Shown here one piece after another: positions 1 to 7,127 of a stretch of 38,145 nt of DNA. The notes beneath the pieces are model-generated. The model worked only from the letters and a program-made list of their open reading frames with translations, had not been told where the DNA came from and did not search any database. Each line of letters starts with the position of its first letter. Position 1 is the stretch's first letter. A program made the translations under genes and the position numbers. Source of the DNA: a virus; IMG/VR virus record IMGVR_UViG_3300034013_000367, positions 1 to 38,145 of that record; one strand, 5' to 3'.

Positions 1-185
1 GCAGCGAAGGCCCTTACTCCGAGGAAGTTCCGAGCAGCGAAGACCCCGTCGCCCCCTCGGTGAAGCTCGCGATCTTCTACCTCGTGCAGCGTGGTTACGA
101 AACCTCGAAGCCGGAAGACGCCGCGCGGATGCGGGCCTCCGCTGAAACCATCCTGATGCCGTACCGTCGAGGGCTCGGAGTGTGA
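1..185 (+). CDS. Head-tail connector, gp6-like (3' fragment)
   Basis: This is the C-terminal part of the connector seen complete at 36918-37268; the 5' end lies outside the window. Proteins of this HK97 gp6-like class form a ring under the portal and link head to tail. The reading frame starts at base 3 and ends with TGA at 183-185, which overlaps the GTG start of the next gene. Its peptide is essentially identical to the complete copy. It is partial only because the contig begins here. Confidence 0.8.
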   Translation, partial: SEGPYSEEVPSSEDPVAPSVKLAIFYLVQRGYETSKPEDAARMRASAETILMPYRRGLGV

Positions 186-541
186 GCGAAGCGCAGCGCT
201 ACCGTCACCGCGTCGAATTCCAGCAGAAGGTCGAAGAGCAGGACTCCGAGACTGGCGCGGTTTCGTACACGTGGGAAACGGTCGACCTCAATTCCGACAC
301 CCCGCTCGACTCTGTGCCGGCTGAGTTCCTCACCGGCCCCGGGCGTGAATTCAACGCGGCTGATGCCAAGCAGGCCGAAGCGAGCGCGCGTGTGAACTGC
401 CGCTGGTTCGGGTACGTCGACCCCGCGTGGCGCGTCGTGTGGGAAGGTCGAAACTTCGATATTCTTTCCGTCGACTACGACGCCACCGGCCGACGCGAAA
501 CGCGGCTTCGGCTGCGCGAGGGTGTTACCGATGGCTCGTGA
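182..541 (+). CDS. Head-tail joining (head closure) protein
   Basis: A 119-residue protein resembling the phage head-tail joining family (PF05521): an N-terminal RYRHRVEFQQK strand, a central W near residue 31, and a C-terminal stretch in which R/D-F-D-I-L-S-V-D-Y-D is followed by R-E-T-R-L-R-L. The family closes the connector after packaging and docks the tail. The GTG start overlaps the stop of the upstream connector gene, indicating translational coupling. A second version of the gene lies at 37265-37624. Recognition is by motif and gene order. Confidence 0.8.
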   Translation: MSEAQRYRHRVEFQQKVEEQDSETGAVSYTWETVDLNSDTPLDSVPAEFLTGPGREFNAADAKQAEASARVNCRWFGYVDPAWRVVWEGRNFDILSVDYDATGRRETRLRLREGVTDGS

Positions 542-1064
542 GCCGTTCCGCGTCGAGGGCCTTGCGGGCGTCTTGCAGACGCTCCAGGAGCTGCCGCCTG
601 AAATCGTGAGTAAGGCTGGTGGCCCGGTGCGGCAAGCGCTCCGGGTTGCTCTGCGGCCAATGCTGGCAGCCGTTCAAGAAAACTTGCGTGAAATTATCCG
701 CCGACCGAACAAGAACGGCCAGAACGAGTCAACCGGCTTCCTGTTGCAGAACATCCGCCAAGGCAGCTACCGAATCCGCGGGCAGAACGGCGAAGGCCAG
801 CGCGTGTATGTCCGTCGCAAGCGCTACCAGCCAAAGGACGTCGAGACGCAGCCGCGCGGGCAGGGCTCGCCAAAGCCGGTCGTCACTCCGCAGGTTGCGC
901 GTCTCCTCGAGTACGGGACTGAAACCCGCGAGCCGATGCCATTTATGCGGCCCGCGTTCAACGAGAACAACCAGCGCGCGGTACAGCTGTTTGAATCCGA
1001 AGTCAAGCGCCGAATTGCCCTTGTGCAAAAGCGGCTAGCCCGCAAAAATCGAGTGAAGCCCTAA
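531..1064 (+). CDS. HK97 gp10-like head-tail protein
   Basis: A 177-residue protein starting at the ATG at 531 inside the end of the joining gene. It resembles the HK97 gp10 family (PF04883): an N-terminal segment G-L-A-G-V-L-Q-T-L, a basic middle, and the typical V-A-R-L-L-E-Y-G-T followed by P-M-P-F-M-R-P-A-F. These proteins act at the neck between connector and tail terminator. An upstream in-frame GTG at 522 is possible but has no better ribosome site. The stop TAA at 1062-1064 overlaps the next ATG. A divergent copy begins at 37614. Confidence 0.82.
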   Translation: MAREPFRVEGLAGVLQTLQELPPEIVSKAGGPVRQALRVALRPMLAAVQENLREIIRRPNKNGQNESTGFLLQNIRQGSYRIRGQNGEGQRVYVRRKRYQPKDVETQPRGQGSPKPVVTPQVARLLEYGTETREPMPFMRPAFNENNQRAVQLFESEVKRRIALVQKRLARKNRVKP

Positions 1065-1435
1065 TGCTGCCGCGCGTATTCGCCATCTTGAAGGACGATT
1101 CCGGCGTAGCCTCGCTGGTCGGTACGCGCATCTATCGCCATGGCGCCGCGCCGCAGAAGGTCCAGGCTCCATATGTGACTTGGTTCGTCGTGTCGGGCAA
1201 CCCGGAAAACGAACTGACCTCCACGCCGCGAGTGGACCGCTTCGAAATACAGGTCGATTGCTGGTCGGACAACGACGGCTCGGGCGACACCGGGATTGAA
1301 ACGCTCGCGGAAGCGGTGCGCACAGCGATGGAGCCTCACGGGCACTTGACCCGCTACGCCGTCAACGAGCGCGACTTCGACACGCAACGCTACCGGATCG
1401 GGCTCGAGTTCACCTTGTACGTACATCGCCCGTGA
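1064..1435 (+). CDS. Tail completion/terminator protein (DUF3168-like)
   Basis: A 123-residue protein of the DUF3168-like tail completion class. It has the N-terminal L-K-D-D-S-G-V-A-S-L-V-G-T-R-I-Y pattern, then P-Y-V-T-W, a central R-F-E-I-Q-V-D-C-W, and a C-terminal strand ending F-T-L-Y-V. Such proteins cap the tail tube and join it to the head. The ATG overlaps the preceding TAA (TAATG), so it is probably translationally coupled. Its place between a gp10-like gene and the tail tube gene fits the canonical order. Confidence 0.8.
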   Translation: MLPRVFAILKDDSGVASLVGTRIYRHGAAPQKVQAPYVTWFVVSGNPENELTSTPRVDRFEIQVDCWSDNDGSGDTGIETLAEAVRTAMEPHGHLTRYAVNERDFDTQRYRIGLEFTLYVHRP

Positions 1436-1440
1436 TGTGT

Positions 1441-1450
1441 TAAAATAGAG
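1441..1450 (+). promoter_or_regulatory. Possible extended -10 promoter plus ATAGAG motif
   Basis: TAAAAT at 1441-1446 is preceded by TG one base upstream, an extended -10 arrangement, and overlaps an ATAGAG at 1445-1450. No good -35 hexamer lies at 16-18 bp. It sits in the 47-bp gap before the tail tube gene, a highly expressed gene for which an extra promoter would make sense. Confidence 0.35.
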
Positions 1451-1482
1451 CCTCCAACCCTGTCTCTCTGACGAGTCTCGCC

Positions 1483-1974
1483 ATGACCGCCAACACTGTG
1501 GAAACCAAGGGCACCCGAATCTTCTTCGGGAACGTCAACAACTCGTCGGAGATCCTGCAGGTCGCGTGCCCGACCGCTGTCCAGGGCCTCGGCGGCGCTG
1601 CCGACCAGATCGACATCACCTGCCTGTCGAGCATGGAGCGCGAGTACAAGCAGGGCCTCCCGAACCCCGGGCAGGTCACGATTCCGGTGAACTTCATCCC
1701 GAACAGCGCGGCGCATCAGGCGCTCGTCGCCCTCAAGGATTCGGGCGATACCGTCTCGTGGCTCGTCGCCCTGTCGGACTACACGGGCGCCGGCCCGACC
1801 ACGTTCGACAGCGACGGCCGCCTCGTCAGCCCGGGCCCGACCGCGCTCGAGTTCCTCGGCTACCTCGCCGATTTCACGTTCGACCTCGCGTTGAACGAGA
1901 TCGTGCGCGGCACGCTGACCGTGCAGCGTTCGGGTGAGATCCGCTGGGACTTCCCGGCCGCGACTCAGGACTGA
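1483..1974 (+). CDS. Major tail (tube) protein
   Basis: A 163-residue protein identified mainly by position and overall pattern. Phage tail tube proteins of this size form the stacked hexameric rings of the tail. The pattern includes an early G-T-R-I-F-F-G strand, D-Q-I-D-I-T-C-L, then Y-K-Q-G-L-P-N-P-G-Q-V-T-I-P-V-N-F and a C-terminal G-T-L-T-V-Q-R-S-G-E-I-R-W. It is followed directly by the frameshifted chaperone pair, the hallmark arrangement of long-tailed phages. A 47-bp gap separates it from the tail terminator gene. Confidence 0.82.
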   Translation: MTANTVETKGTRIFFGNVNNSSEILQVACPTAVQGLGGAADQIDITCLSSMEREYKQGLPNPGQVTIPVNFIPNSAAHQALVALKDSGDTVSWLVALSDYTGAGPTTFDSDGRLVSPGPTALEFLGYLADFTFDLALNEIVRGTLTVQRSGEIRWDFPAATQD

Positions 1975-1978
1975 TCGC

Positions 1979-2353
1979 GTGGACTTCATCGATCAGCTGA
2001 TCCAGAACGACGCGCCGGTTGCCCGCGAAGTCAAATTCGCGGGTCCGGCCGGAGTCGTCAAGGGCACCGTGCACTTCCGGCGTGTGACGGCCGGCGAGCG
2101 CCAACGCTTGTTCAAAGGCCAGAAGTACGCCATGAACAAGGAAGGCGCGCAGACCACCATGCGCACCGAAATCGACCTCGAGTTGAACGAGACGCAGAAG
2201 CACCTGCTCGTGATGTACAGCGTCTGTCGCGAGGACGGTACCGCCGTTTTCAAGAGCACGGAAGAAGTGCGCAAGCTCGACGCGGTCAAGCTCAACGCGT
2301 TGTACGAGATTGCGGACGAGGTCAACCGCGACTTGGACCCGGGAAAGGCTTAA
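1979..2353 (+). CDS. Tail assembly chaperone, upstream frame (gpG-like)
   Basis: A 124-residue protein from the GTG at 1979 to TAA at 2351-2353. It is the analogue of lambda gpG: a short soluble protein that binds the tape measure protein during tail assembly. The identification rests on position between tube and tape measure genes and on the slippery heptamer G GGA AAG at 2341-2347, in the correct phase, four codons before the stop. A -1 slip there continues without a stop into the next frame to make a fused product of about 236 residues. The longer frame upstream of 1979 overlaps the tube gene and is not used. Confidence 0.85.
   Translation: MDFIDQLIQNDAPVAREVKFAGPAGVVKGTVHFRRVTAGERQRLFKGQKYAMNKEGAQTTMRTEIDLELNETQKHLLVMYSVCREDGTAVFKSTEEVRKLDAVKLNALYEIADEVNRDLDPGKA
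2341..2347 (+). other. -1 programmed frameshift slippery site GGGAAAG
   Basis: The heptamer G GGA AAG lies in zero-frame phase X XXY YYZ at the end of the gpG-like gene and is identical to the lambda G/T slippery sequence. After a -1 slip the reading continues G-L-K-D-S-A-L-L-Q-R-V and runs open to 2688. Bases 2364-2390 contain CTGCAG-rich sequence that might fold as a stimulator, but I do not see a clear long stem. Confidence 0.88.
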
Positions 2354-2688
2354 AGGATTCGGCTCTCCTGCAGCGCGTCTGCAGGATTGCGGTTCTATTC
2401 CAGGTGCGGCCGTCCGAGGTCCTGCGCTGGCCGGCATGGGAGCTGGATCTCGTCGAAACGTACCTGTCGCGTCAGCCCGCCCCGGGCGAACGCGTCGAAA
2501 TCGCCATCGCGCGGCTCTCGGAAATGTACGCGAACTCCCATCGTGGCCGCTCCGATCCGGAGTTCGGGCTCCGCGATTTCTTGCCATATCTCAACCCGGA
2601 GTGGAAGCCACTTCCACGCTTTGACTCGGCGCGTTATGATGACGTCGACCGCTCGATCCTCGAGGCATTCGGAGCCAAGCGCCGATGA
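2347..2688 (+). CDS. Tail assembly chaperone, frameshift extension (gpT-like)
   Basis: This is the -1 frame portion of the G-T fusion, about 113 residues, read from the slip site to TGA at 2686-2688. Its content is M/V-R-P-S-E-V-L-R-W-P-A-W-E-L and R-S-D-P-E-F-G-L-R-D-F-L-P-Y, typical of the C-terminal chaperone domain that recruits tube protein. A GTG at 2404 could start it independently, giving 94 residues, but there is no convincing ribosome site. The stop overlaps the tape measure ATG (ATGA). Confidence 0.82.
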   Translation, partial: GLKDSALLQRVCRIAVLFQVRPSEVLRWPAWELDLVETYLSRQPAPGERVEIAIARLSEMYANSHRGRSDPEFGLRDFLPYLNPEWKPLPRFDSARYDDVDRSILEAFGAKRR

Positions 2689-4592
2689 AGATTTCAATTG
2701 TGATGGAGGCGCTCACTGGCTCTTTCGTCACCGATGTGAAGCGCGCCTCTCGCGAGTTCGACCGTGAAACGCGGCGCATGCAGCAGCAGGCCGAGAAAAC
2801 CGGCCGCGCCATCGGCGCTTCTCTGCGTGACGGCATCGTCGGTGTACTGGGCGGTGTGGCTATCGGCGCCGCGTTTCGCAACGCCGTGCAGCAGGCCGAC
2901 CGCCTCGGCGAGATTGCCGAGCGCGCTGGCGTCACCGCCGAAGAGCTAAGCCGCATGGGCTACGCGGCCAAGATGAGTGGTATTGAAATTGACCAGCTCG
3001 CTACGGCCCATCGCAACCTTGGTACCCGCCTCGAGAAGAACGAGGAGCTGTTCGGCCGGCTTGGGATCGAAACGCGCAAGTCGGACGGCACATATCGGAG
3101 CACGAGCGAGCTGATCCGCGATTTGGCCGACGCTTTCCAGGAAATGCCCGAGGGCGTGGAGCAGTCACGAATCGCGGCCGACTTGTTCGGCGCGAAGCTT
3201 GGCTCGACCATGATCCCGCTGCTGAATCGTGGCTCCGAGGGCATCCGGCAGATGGAGCAGGAAGCCGATGCGCTCGGCGCTACCATCGGCAACAACACGG
3301 CCGAAGAGGCTGGCAAGCTTAACGACCAGCTCGACCGCCTCACGGCGATCTTCAACAACACGCTGCTTGTGGCGCTGCCCACGATCAACCGCTTAATGAG
3401 CGCGGCCGGGAAAGGCTTCTTGCTATTTCAGGGTGCGGTTCAAAAGGTCGGCGTGGCTGCTGCTTCCCTCATGACCGTATTCACCGAGTTGGACAAGGTT
3501 ATCGGTCAGCCGCTGCGTAAGTTCATGACGTTCGGAAAGGTGCTCTCGGACACTTTCGAACTCGGGCCCATCGATGCCGCGCGTAAGTGGGGGCAGGAGA
3601 TCGAAACGGTCTTCGCGGGCTTCCAGAGCGGCTCCCGGACGGTCGTACGCGAGGCCATCGCCCTGAACGCGGAACTCAGCGCGATTGACCGCCGCACGGC
3701 TGACGCCATGGTTGCGTTCGATGGGTCGGGTGGGGTTTCCCAGGGTTCGACGCTACCAGATCCGGAAGAGGAAGATCCCGACACGAGTCGTGGTCGTGGG
3801 TCCACGCGCCGCGCCAACGAAGCTAAGACTGACACCGCGCGCGCCGATGCCAAGCGCCGACTCGCGGAATCCATCGACGCCGAGCGCGAAGCCCGCAAGC
3901 GCTTGAAGGAAGAGGAGCGCGAAGCGCGGCAGGCTGAAATGATGGACGCCGAGCGGATGCTGTCCGATGCGCAGTTCGAACTCGACCTCATGAAGATGAG
4001 CAACGTTGAGGCTCAGACCGCCATCCAGCTGCGCGGGTTCAGTGCCGAAGCGGTGCGCAAGTACGGCGACGAGCTGCGCGCGTTGAACGCTGAAATGGAA
4101 CGGCAGCGCGAGATCACGCAGGCGATGGACGGTATGCGTGACTCGGCCGCGAACGCCTTCGAAGGCTTCATCAGCGGATCGATGTCGGCAAAAGACGCGT
4201 TCCGCTCGTTTGTGGATGACGTTCTCGCCAACATCACGCGCATGGTCTCGCAGAACTTCACCGAATCGCTGTTCGGCGGCTTCGGGCAGAACGGCGGCGG
4301 CATGTTCGGCGGCGGCCTCTCGAGCTTGTTTGGTTCGTTCTTTGGTGGCGGCCTCGCTGGCGGCGGCCCGGTTTCGGGCGGCACGCCTTACCTCGTCGGC
4401 GAGAATGGTCCCGAGCTGTTCGTCCCGCAGACGGCCGGCCGCATCGCCAACAACGCCGAGGTGCGTGGCATGGGTCGCGGCGGCACTACCATCAACATCA
4501 GCGTCGAAGGGCAGGTCGATATGCGCAGCCGGCAGCAGTTGGCTGCCGACGTCGGTCGCACCTCTCAGCGCGCACTTGCGAGGACCGGCTAA
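2685..4592 (+). CDS. Tail tape measure protein
   Basis: A 635-residue protein that sets tail length. It is mostly helical, with long charged coiled-coil stretches (about residues 15-45, 380-480) and a small-residue hydrophobic segment near 50-65. Residues about 485-530 resemble the lambda-type tape measure C-terminal domain (AFEGFISGSMSAKDAFRSFV). The end has the glycine-rich GGFGQNGGGMFGGG run and the common Y-L-V-G-E-N-G-P-E-L-F-V-P motif. At 635 residues it is short for a siphophage and implies a tail of about 90-100 nm by the usual 0.15 nm per residue rule. Its ATG overlaps the chaperone stop. Confidence 0.9.
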   Translation: MKISIVMEALTGSFVTDVKRASREFDRETRRMQQQAEKTGRAIGASLRDGIVGVLGGVAIGAAFRNAVQQADRLGEIAERAGVTAEELSRMGYAAKMSGIEIDQLATAHRNLGTRLEKNEELFGRLGIETRKSDGTYRSTSELIRDLADAFQEMPEGVEQSRIAADLFGAKLGSTMIPLLNRGSEGIRQMEQEADALGATIGNNTAEEAGKLNDQLDRLTAIFNNTLLVALPTINRLMSAAGKGFLLFQGAVQKVGVAAASLMTVFTELDKVIGQPLRKFMTFGKVLSDTFELGPIDAARKWGQEIETVFAGFQSGSRTVVREAIALNAELSAIDRRTADAMVAFDGSGGVSQGSTLPDPEEEDPDTSRGRGSTRRANEAKTDTARADAKRRLAESIDAEREARKRLKEEEREARQAEMMDAERMLSDAQFELDLMKMSNVEAQTAIQLRGFSAEAVRKYGDELRALNAEMERQREITQAMDGMRDSAANAFEGFISGSMSAKDAFRSFVDDVLANITRMVSQNFTESLFGGFGQNGGGMFGGGLSSLFGSFFGGGLAGGGPVSGGTPYLVGENGPELFVPQTAGRIANNAEVRGMGRGGTTINISVEGQVDMRSRQQLAADVGRTSQRALARTG

Positions 4593-5206
4593 TGGCCTAT
4601 CTCGATGCATACCTGCAGCCGTGCCCCGGCTACGGCTGGGAAGGCGGTCCGACATTCAAGACGCAGATCGTCGAGCTGAAAAGCGGGCGCGAGCGGCGCA
4701 ATGCCGAATGGGCGCGCGTGCGCCACAAATACACCGCGCCGTTCAACAATATCAGCAAGGTGGCATACCAGAACATCAAGCAGATGCACTTGGTGTGCCG
4801 TGGCATGCTGAACGCCTTCCGGTTTCGCGACGAGCTGGATTTCCAGGCCGATAACGAGCAATTCGGTACTGGCAACGGCACGCGCCGCGACTTCCAGCTT
4901 TCCAAAATTACGACGCTCGACGGCGTGAGCTATACGCGCGAGGTGTTTGCACTGGTCGCTGTCCCGGTTATCACGGTCAACGGCACGCCAACGTCTGCGT
5001 TTGCGGTCAACACGCGCACTGGTAAGGTCACCTTCGACTCTGCGCCGGCCAACAACGCGGTCTTGCGCTGGACTGGCGAGTTCGACATTTGGGTTCGCTT
5101 CGCCACCGACGACCTGCCTTTCAGCATCGACAATGTGGACGCGGTCAACGGCAGCGTCTCACTACTTGAGATCGCCCCGCCCGATGAGGACGAATCAAGC
5201 GCATGA
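4592..5206 (+). CDS. Minor tail protein, DUF2460-like
   Basis: A 204-residue protein resembling DUF2460 (PF09343; the gene-transfer-agent distal tail class). Visible are P-C-P-G-Y-G-W-E-G-G-P-T-F-K-T near the start, F-R-F-R-D in the middle, F-G-T-G-N-G-T-R-R-D-F-Q-L, and a C-terminal W-T-G-E-F-D-I-W-V-R-F. Such proteins form the first ring of the tail tip and link the tube to the hub. The ATG overlaps the tape measure TAA (TAATG), and its own end overlaps the next gene by ATGA. Confidence 0.85.
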   Translation: MAYLDAYLQPCPGYGWEGGPTFKTQIVELKSGRERRNAEWARVRHKYTAPFNNISKVAYQNIKQMHLVCRGMLNAFRFRDELDFQADNEQFGTGNGTRRDFQLSKITTLDGVSYTREVFALVAVPVITVNGTPTSAFAVNTRTGKVTFDSAPANNAVLRWTGEFDIWVRFATDDLPFSIDNVDAVNGSVSLLEIAPPDEDESSA

Positions 5207-6723
5207 GCCGCACCATCCCGATCTCACTGCAGGCGCATCTAGACACGGGCGCGACGACCACCTGCGGCATCCTGCGGATTGAGCCAGTGCGGCCGGGCTA
5301 CAGCGTCATTGGCCTGACTGACTTGGACCGCAACGTCGATTACGACGACGGGGACGGCGAAGTCACATATCTCGCCCCGGTCGGATTCACGGCATCGGCC
5401 TACGTGGCCACGGCCGACTTTGCGGTCGACAACGCGGAATCAAAGAGTCTGTTTCCAGAGTTTGACGTCCCGCAGCTCACTGAGGCCGACATCAACGCTG
5501 GCGTCTACGATTACGCGCGCTACAAGCTGATGCTGGTCAACTACGAGGATTTGACTCAGGGCCACGCGATTCTGTCGACCGGCACGCTCGGCGAAATGAA
5601 GACAATCGACGGCCTCGCTTTCATGGGCGAGCTTCGAAGCTTGTTCCAGCAGTTCCGGCAAAGCATCGTTGAGCGTGACAGCTTGACCTGCCGCGCCACC
5701 TTCGGCAGCCAATCGGCCGATAGTTCGGATGCGTCGACCGCTCCCAAGATCGAACGCTTCCCGTGCGGCGTCGTGGTCGATGGCCTGTGGGCCGACTTCG
5801 AGGTGTCGCAGATCGGCGTCGAGTCTGACTTGGTGTTTTCGCTCGGCGGCATCGTCGGCGGGAACTTCGCTCCGGGTCTTGTTGAGTGGTTGACTGGCGC
5901 GAATGCCGGCCGCCAATACGAGGTGTCCTCCTACGATTCAACGACGGGCATCGTCACCCTGTCTTTCCCCACGGCGTTTCCGATTGTCGAGGGCGACACT
6001 GGCCGCATCCGCCCGGACTGCACCAAGCAATGGAGTGGTCCGAGTTCGTGCTTCACATACAACAACCGACTGAACTTCCGGGGCGAGCCGTTCATCCCGA
6101 CCGGTGACGCTGGATCGACGTCCACGCCGGGCGCTGAATCAGGAACGGGGATTCTGGTCGATTCCGCGCAGGAAGCCACAGACGCCGCACAACAGAACGA
6201 CCCGCCCGCCGCCACGACGCCGGCCACGCTGGTGAATGGTGACTTTGAGGCTGGTAACACCGGCTGGGCCGTGGTGAGCCGCGCCTCGCCACCGTCTCCG
6301 GGCTACGTCATCACCAACGACTCCGGCATGTTCGGTTCGTGGCTGTGCCGCTGGACGGGCGATCCGGGTGGCGCGCAGGACCGCTTCAGGAACGCGGCTG
6401 TTCCTCTCACCCCTGACCAGCTGTTTGTGTGCGATGGCCAGATCCGGTGCACGGCGCACACTGGCGGCGGCGCAGTCCTGCAGGCCGGCGTGATGTTGGA
6501 GCTGTTCCAAGATGAGGCTTGCACGATCAGCCTCGGGAACACGGTGTCGCAGTTCGTGACGTTCTCCGGAGTCAACGCAACCCCAACCCGAGTGACCACC
6601 TTTGGTCAGGGCGGCGGCTACATGCGCCTCTCGCTCATCGTCACCCAAGGGATCGCGATCCCGGTCACGGCGACTATTGAGTTCGACAACGTCACGTGGA
6701 ACGTTCAACAGGTGGTGCCGTGA
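5203..6723 (+). CDS. Tail tip protein, DUF2163/BR0599-like with C-terminal extension
   Basis: A 506-residue protein. Residues 1 to about 300 resemble the DUF2163 plus BR0599 pair of tail tip proteins: Y-S-V-I-G-L-T-D-L-D-R-N-V, Y-K-L-M-L-V-N-Y, then a region with several Cys and C-F-T-Y-N-N-R-L-N-F-R-G-E-P. Family members usually end near 290-300 residues. Here an Ala/Pro/Thr linker (about 310-340) leads to an extra domain of about 165 residues beginning L-V-N-G-D-F-E-A-G-N-T-G-W, a pattern seen in galactose-binding-like carbohydrate-binding modules. This suggests glycan contact at the tail tip. ATGA overlap with the upstream gene. Confidence 0.8.
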   Translation: MSRTIPISLQAHLDTGATTTCGILRIEPVRPGYSVIGLTDLDRNVDYDDGDGEVTYLAPVGFTASAYVATADFAVDNAESKSLFPEFDVPQLTEADINAGVYDYARYKLMLVNYEDLTQGHAILSTGTLGEMKTIDGLAFMGELRSLFQQFRQSIVERDSLTCRATFGSQSADSSDASTAPKIERFPCGVVVDGLWADFEVSQIGVESDLVFSLGGIVGGNFAPGLVEWLTGANAGRQYEVSSYDSTTGIVTLSFPTAFPIVEGDTGRIRPDCTKQWSGPSSCFTYNNRLNFRGEPFIPTGDAGSTSTPGAESGTGILVDSAQEATDAAQQNDPPAATTPATLVNGDFEAGNTGWAVVSRASPPSPGYVITNDSGMFGSWLCRWTGDPGGAQDRFRNAAVPLTPDQLFVCDGQIRCTAHTGGGAVLQAGVMLELFQDEACTISLGNTVSQFVTFSGVNATPTRVTTFGQGGGYMRLSLIVTQGIAIPVTATIEFDNVTWNVQQVVP

Positions 6724-7127
6724 ACCCACTGGTAGCGGCGGCCCGTCGCTACCTCGGGGTCCCGTTTCGCCATCGCGGGCGCACGCCGGTTGGCCTGGAC
6801 TGCGCCGGCCTCGCCCTGATCGCATACAAGGACTTGGGGACCGATCTTCCTGACATCCGCATATACGGGCGCGAGCCGCACAAAAACGGCCTGGAGCGCG
6901 CTGTAGAGGCGGCCCTGGGTCCAGCCCTGGACCGCGCCCCGCGAGTCGGTGATGTGCTCATTTTTCGCTTCGACCGCGACCCGCACCATATCGGCATTGT
7001 GGGCGACTACGTGTACGGCGGCCTGAGCCTCATTCATGCTTACGGAACAGCCGGCCGCGTGGTGGAGCATCGTCTTGATAGCACTTGGTATGGTAGAATT
7101 GTAGCTGTCCACAGGCGTGAATCCTAA
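6720..7127 (+). CDS. NlpC/P60-like tail tip peptidoglycan hydrolase
   Basis: A 135-residue protein starting at the GTG at 6720, which overlaps the preceding TGA. It has the NlpC/P60 cysteine peptidase arrangement: catalytic Cys28 in L-D-C-A-G-L, a His in D-P-H-H-I-G-I (residues 89-90) and a third polar residue region at H106. Its position between the DUF2163-like and hub genes matches gene-transfer-agent gp14. It probably opens the peptidoglycan locally during DNA entry or assists tip assembly. Cleavage specificity cannot be told from sequence. Confidence 0.85.
   Translation: MNPLVAAARRYLGVPFRHRGRTPVGLDCAGLALIAYKDLGTDLPDIRIYGREPHKNGLERAVEAALGPALDRAPRVGDVLIFRFDRDPHHIGIVGDYVYGGLSLIHAYGTAGRVVEHRLDSTWYGRIVAVHRRES

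Larger units (their letters stand above)
1..1062. repeat. Left copy of divergent terminal redundancy
   Basis: Bases 1-1062 align without gaps to 37084-38145 at an offset of 37083. I count about 85 mismatches by hand (about 92% identity). The first 127 bases are identical and the differences begin at base 128, mostly at third codon positions. The three genes covered occupy the expected place between the capsid block and the tail block, so this reads as one locus seen twice in a circular or circularly assembled genome. A true tandem duplication is the alternative. Confidence 0.9.

Noticed and set aside
2625-2642. TTGACT and TATGAT before the tape measure gene as a promoter
   Set aside because: The hexamers are only 8 bp apart, too close for sigma-70.
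7085-7110. TGGTAGAAT before the hub gene as a promoter
   Set aside because: An extended -10 is visible, but no -35 at a suitable distance and it lies within coding sequence; too weak to list.
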